DNA of 7,340 bases, taken from Planctomycetota bacterium. Its GTDB lineage: Bacteria; Planctomycetota; Brocadiia; JAJRTI01. The stretch covers positions 1 through 7,340 of the forward strand of contig JAJRTI010000284.1 in the NCBI GenBank assembly GCA_024278415.1. Reading direction: 5' to 3'. A program made the position numbers and the translations under genes. Of the stretch, positions 5,883 through 7,340 are shown one piece after another (position 1 is the stretch's first letter; each line of letters opens with the position of its first letter). The notes beneath the pieces are model-generated. The model was not told the origin of the DNA and did no database searches. It worked only from the letters and a program-made list of their open reading frames with translations.

Positions 5883-5894
5883 ACAATATATTGT
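5883..5894. promoter_or_regulatory. AT-rich 12-bp palindrome upstream of the glycoside hydrolase
   Basis: ACAATATATTGT is a perfect dyad, 68 bp before the hydrolase start, in a short AT-rich island of otherwise GC-rich DNA. TACAAT (5882-5887) or TATATT (5887-5892) could serve as a -10, but no acceptable -35 lies at the right distance. A second, shorter dyad TGATATCA is at 5926-5933. This is compatible with an operator for a dimeric regulator; which regulator is unknown. Confidence 0.35.
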
Positions 5895-5962
5895 CCGATC
5901 ATCGCACCTGTCGTCCTGCTCAGAATGATATCACGCAGTTTCATCACTGGAGCTGGCATCCC

Positions 5963-7340
5963 ATGACACACTGGCGGCTCACACTCCCCCTGCTTTGCGC
6001 CTGCGCGGCCGCGGCCGCGGCTCCCCCACAACTACACGAGACCGCGGACGCGTTGCGTTTCACCGACGGCGCAACCGAAATCGTCATCGACAAGACCACC
6101 GGCGAGTGGACGAAGCTCGTCGACGTGGCCAGCCGCGTGAACATGATCGCTCCCAAGCCGGGCGAGCCCGCGTTGGACTTGCGGGTAGGCAAGCAGTGGC
6201 TCGCGCCGCGCACGAAGTATGTGAGCCACAAGCTGACGCGCGCGGCGAACGCGACGACGCTCGCGGTCACGTCGCGCGTGGGCGACTGGGACATCGTCGC
6301 GAACTACGCGCTGCACGCGGACGGAGCGCTCGTGCGGACCGCGGAGTTCGTGTACCGAGGGCCCAAGCCCGACGGCATGGTCAAGGTCCGCTCCCCGCGG
6401 TTCTGGTTGCGCGGGCTGTGCATCGATAAGCCCGCGGACACGACGTACGCCGCGCTCGCAGACTACCCGCCCAAGACGACGCGCTTGAGCGACCTCGCAG
6501 CAAGCCGGCAGCGGGCGCCGCGGCACAACAACGCCACCGCAAGGGCCGTGCTGTTGCGGAACGAGAAGCGCGGCCTGAACCTGGTCGCTGCGTTCTATTC
6601 CGACACGGAGTGGGCGAACTTGGTGCTGTTCGAGCAGCCCGGCCGGCTCGACCTGCGCCACGAGCTGCAAGCGCAAGACGTGCTGCGCCCGGGCCTGCGG
6701 CTCGCGGCCGGCAGCCAACTCGTGCGCATCGTGCACGGTTCGAAGGTGGACGCGCTTCAGGCGATCCAGGACTTCTACAAGACGCTCGGCGTGGGCCAGC
6801 CGGCGCACAGCCCAGCCGACGCGCCGAAGGCCGTGATCTACTCCGCACATGCCGGGGGCACGATCGACTCCGGCTTCCGCGACTGCGGCGGGTTCAAGAA
6901 TTTCACCAAGCTGATCCCCAGCATCCGCGGCCTGGGCTGCAACACGATTTGGCTCTTGCCGTTTTGGTACGGCCGCGTGTATGCGCCGTACGACTACTAC
7001 CGGCTCGACCCCAAGCTGGGCACTCCCGAGGATCTGAAAGCGCTCTGCGACGAGGCGCACGCGCGCGGCATGCGCGTGCTCGGCGACCTTATCCCCCACG
7101 GCCCGCGGGACGAACTGGGGTTCAGCAAGCAGCACCCCGACTGGATCTGCCGCGACGAGCAGGGCGAGATGATCTACTGGTGGGGCTGCCTCTACTGCGA
7201 CTACGCCAACCCCGGCTGGCAGCAGTACATGGCCGACCACGCGGCGTACTGGGTCAAACGCGTGGGGCTCGACGGATACCGCGTCGATGTGGCCGGCGGC
7301 GGGCCTCCGAACTGGAGACCGTACGACGGCAACCGGCCAA
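5963..7340 (+). CDS. Secreted GH13-like (alpha-amylase superfamily) glycoside hydrolase, partial at the right edge
   Basis: This is a probable exported enzyme acting on alpha-glucosidic bonds; 459 codons are seen and the C-terminus lies outside the window. A signal peptide (residues 1 to about 20: basic start, LTLPLLCACA, Ala run) has no proper lipobox. Residues about 25-280 look like a beta-rich accessory domain that I cannot name. From about 290 an alpha-amylase-type TIM barrel begins: VIYSAHAGGT, GCNTIWLLPFWYG, APYDYYRLDPKLGTPEDLKAL (342-362), HARGMRVLGDLIPHGP (366-381, region I), then WVKRVGLDGYRVDVAGG (430-446, region II) with R440 and the presumed nucleophile D442. Region I reads DLIPHG instead of the usual D-x-x-x-N-H, so this is a divergent subfamily. 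The general acid and transition-state Asp lie beyond the window. GGAG at 5949-5952, ten bases before the ATG, supports this start. It is downstream of, and co-directional with, the MATE gene. Confidence 0.85.
   Translation, partial: MTHWRLTLPLLCACAAAAAAPPQLHETADALRFTDGATEIVIDKTTGEWTKLVDVASRVNMIAPKPGEPALDLRVGKQWLAPRTKYVSHKLTRAANATTLAVTSRVGDWDIVANYALHADGALVRTAEFVYRGPKPDGMVKVRSPRFWLRGLCIDKPADTTYAALADYPPKTTRLSDLAASRQRAPRHNNATARAVLLRNEKRGLNLVAAFYSDTEWANLVLFEQPGRLDLRHELQAQDVLRPGLRLAAGSQLVRIVHGSKVDALQAIQDFYKTLGVGQPAHSPADAPKAVIYSAHAGGTIDSGFRDCGGFKNFTKLIPSIRGLGCNTIWLLPFWYGRVYAPYDYYRLDPKLGTPEDLKALCDEAHARGMRVLGDLIPHGPRDELGFSKQHPDWICRDEQGEMIYWWGCLYCDYANPGWQQYMADHAAYWVKRVGLDGYRVDVAGGGPPNWRPYDGNRP

Noticed and set aside
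6032..7240. 402-codon minus-strand open frame
   Set aside because: It is antisense to the GH13-like enzyme and has no recognisable domain.

Overview
The window is GC-rich bacterial DNA with long spurious antisense ORFs. It resembles an uncultivated PVC-type or Hydrogenedentota-like bacterium. That placement is an inference from three things: a secreted-type ExbB followed by two ExbD proteins, heptanucleotide tandem repeats between genes, and a secreted alpha-amylase-type hydrolase. No rRNA or other marker is present to fix the taxonomy.

Layout. Five genes read leftwards from about 4160: an NAD(P)-type malic enzyme (4080-2848), ExbB/TolQ (2713-1955), a first ExbD/TolR (1942-1511), a second ExbD/TolR (1435-1004) and the 5' part of uvrA (828 to beyond base 1, TTG start). 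Two genes read rightwards: a MATE-family multidrug/Na+ antiporter (4416-5846) and a secreted GH13-like glycoside hydrolase (5963 to beyond the right edge). The malic enzyme and MATE genes diverge from a 335-bp spacer with a plausible sigma70-type promoter facing each way. The ExbB-ExbD-ExbD cluster should form an inner-membrane proton-driven motor that energises outer-membrane transport or envelope integrity. Malic enzyme supplies pyruvate and reducing power, UvrA belongs to nucleotide excision repair, and the hydrolase probably attacks an alpha-glucan outside the cytoplasm. No single pathway obviously joins all seven genes.

Most unusual points. (1) Two otherwise intact genes, the second exbD and the MATE gene, each carry one in-frame TAG where the families usually have Glu or Gln. 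Both sit in the same nonamer, TTCTAGGGC, and coding potential continues to a normal stop. Amber recoding or suppression, recent nonsense mutation, and sequence error all remain possible. exbB itself ends in TAG, and that TAG is in frame with exbD1. (2) Two related small palindromes in opposite orientation lie between exbD2 and uvrA, each bracketed by its own 9-bp direct repeat, as expected of a tiny mobile element with target duplications. (3) Two 7-bp tandem repeat arrays lie in the spacers of the leftward cluster. One forms a long imperfect hairpin and supplies the last codons and stop of exbD1.
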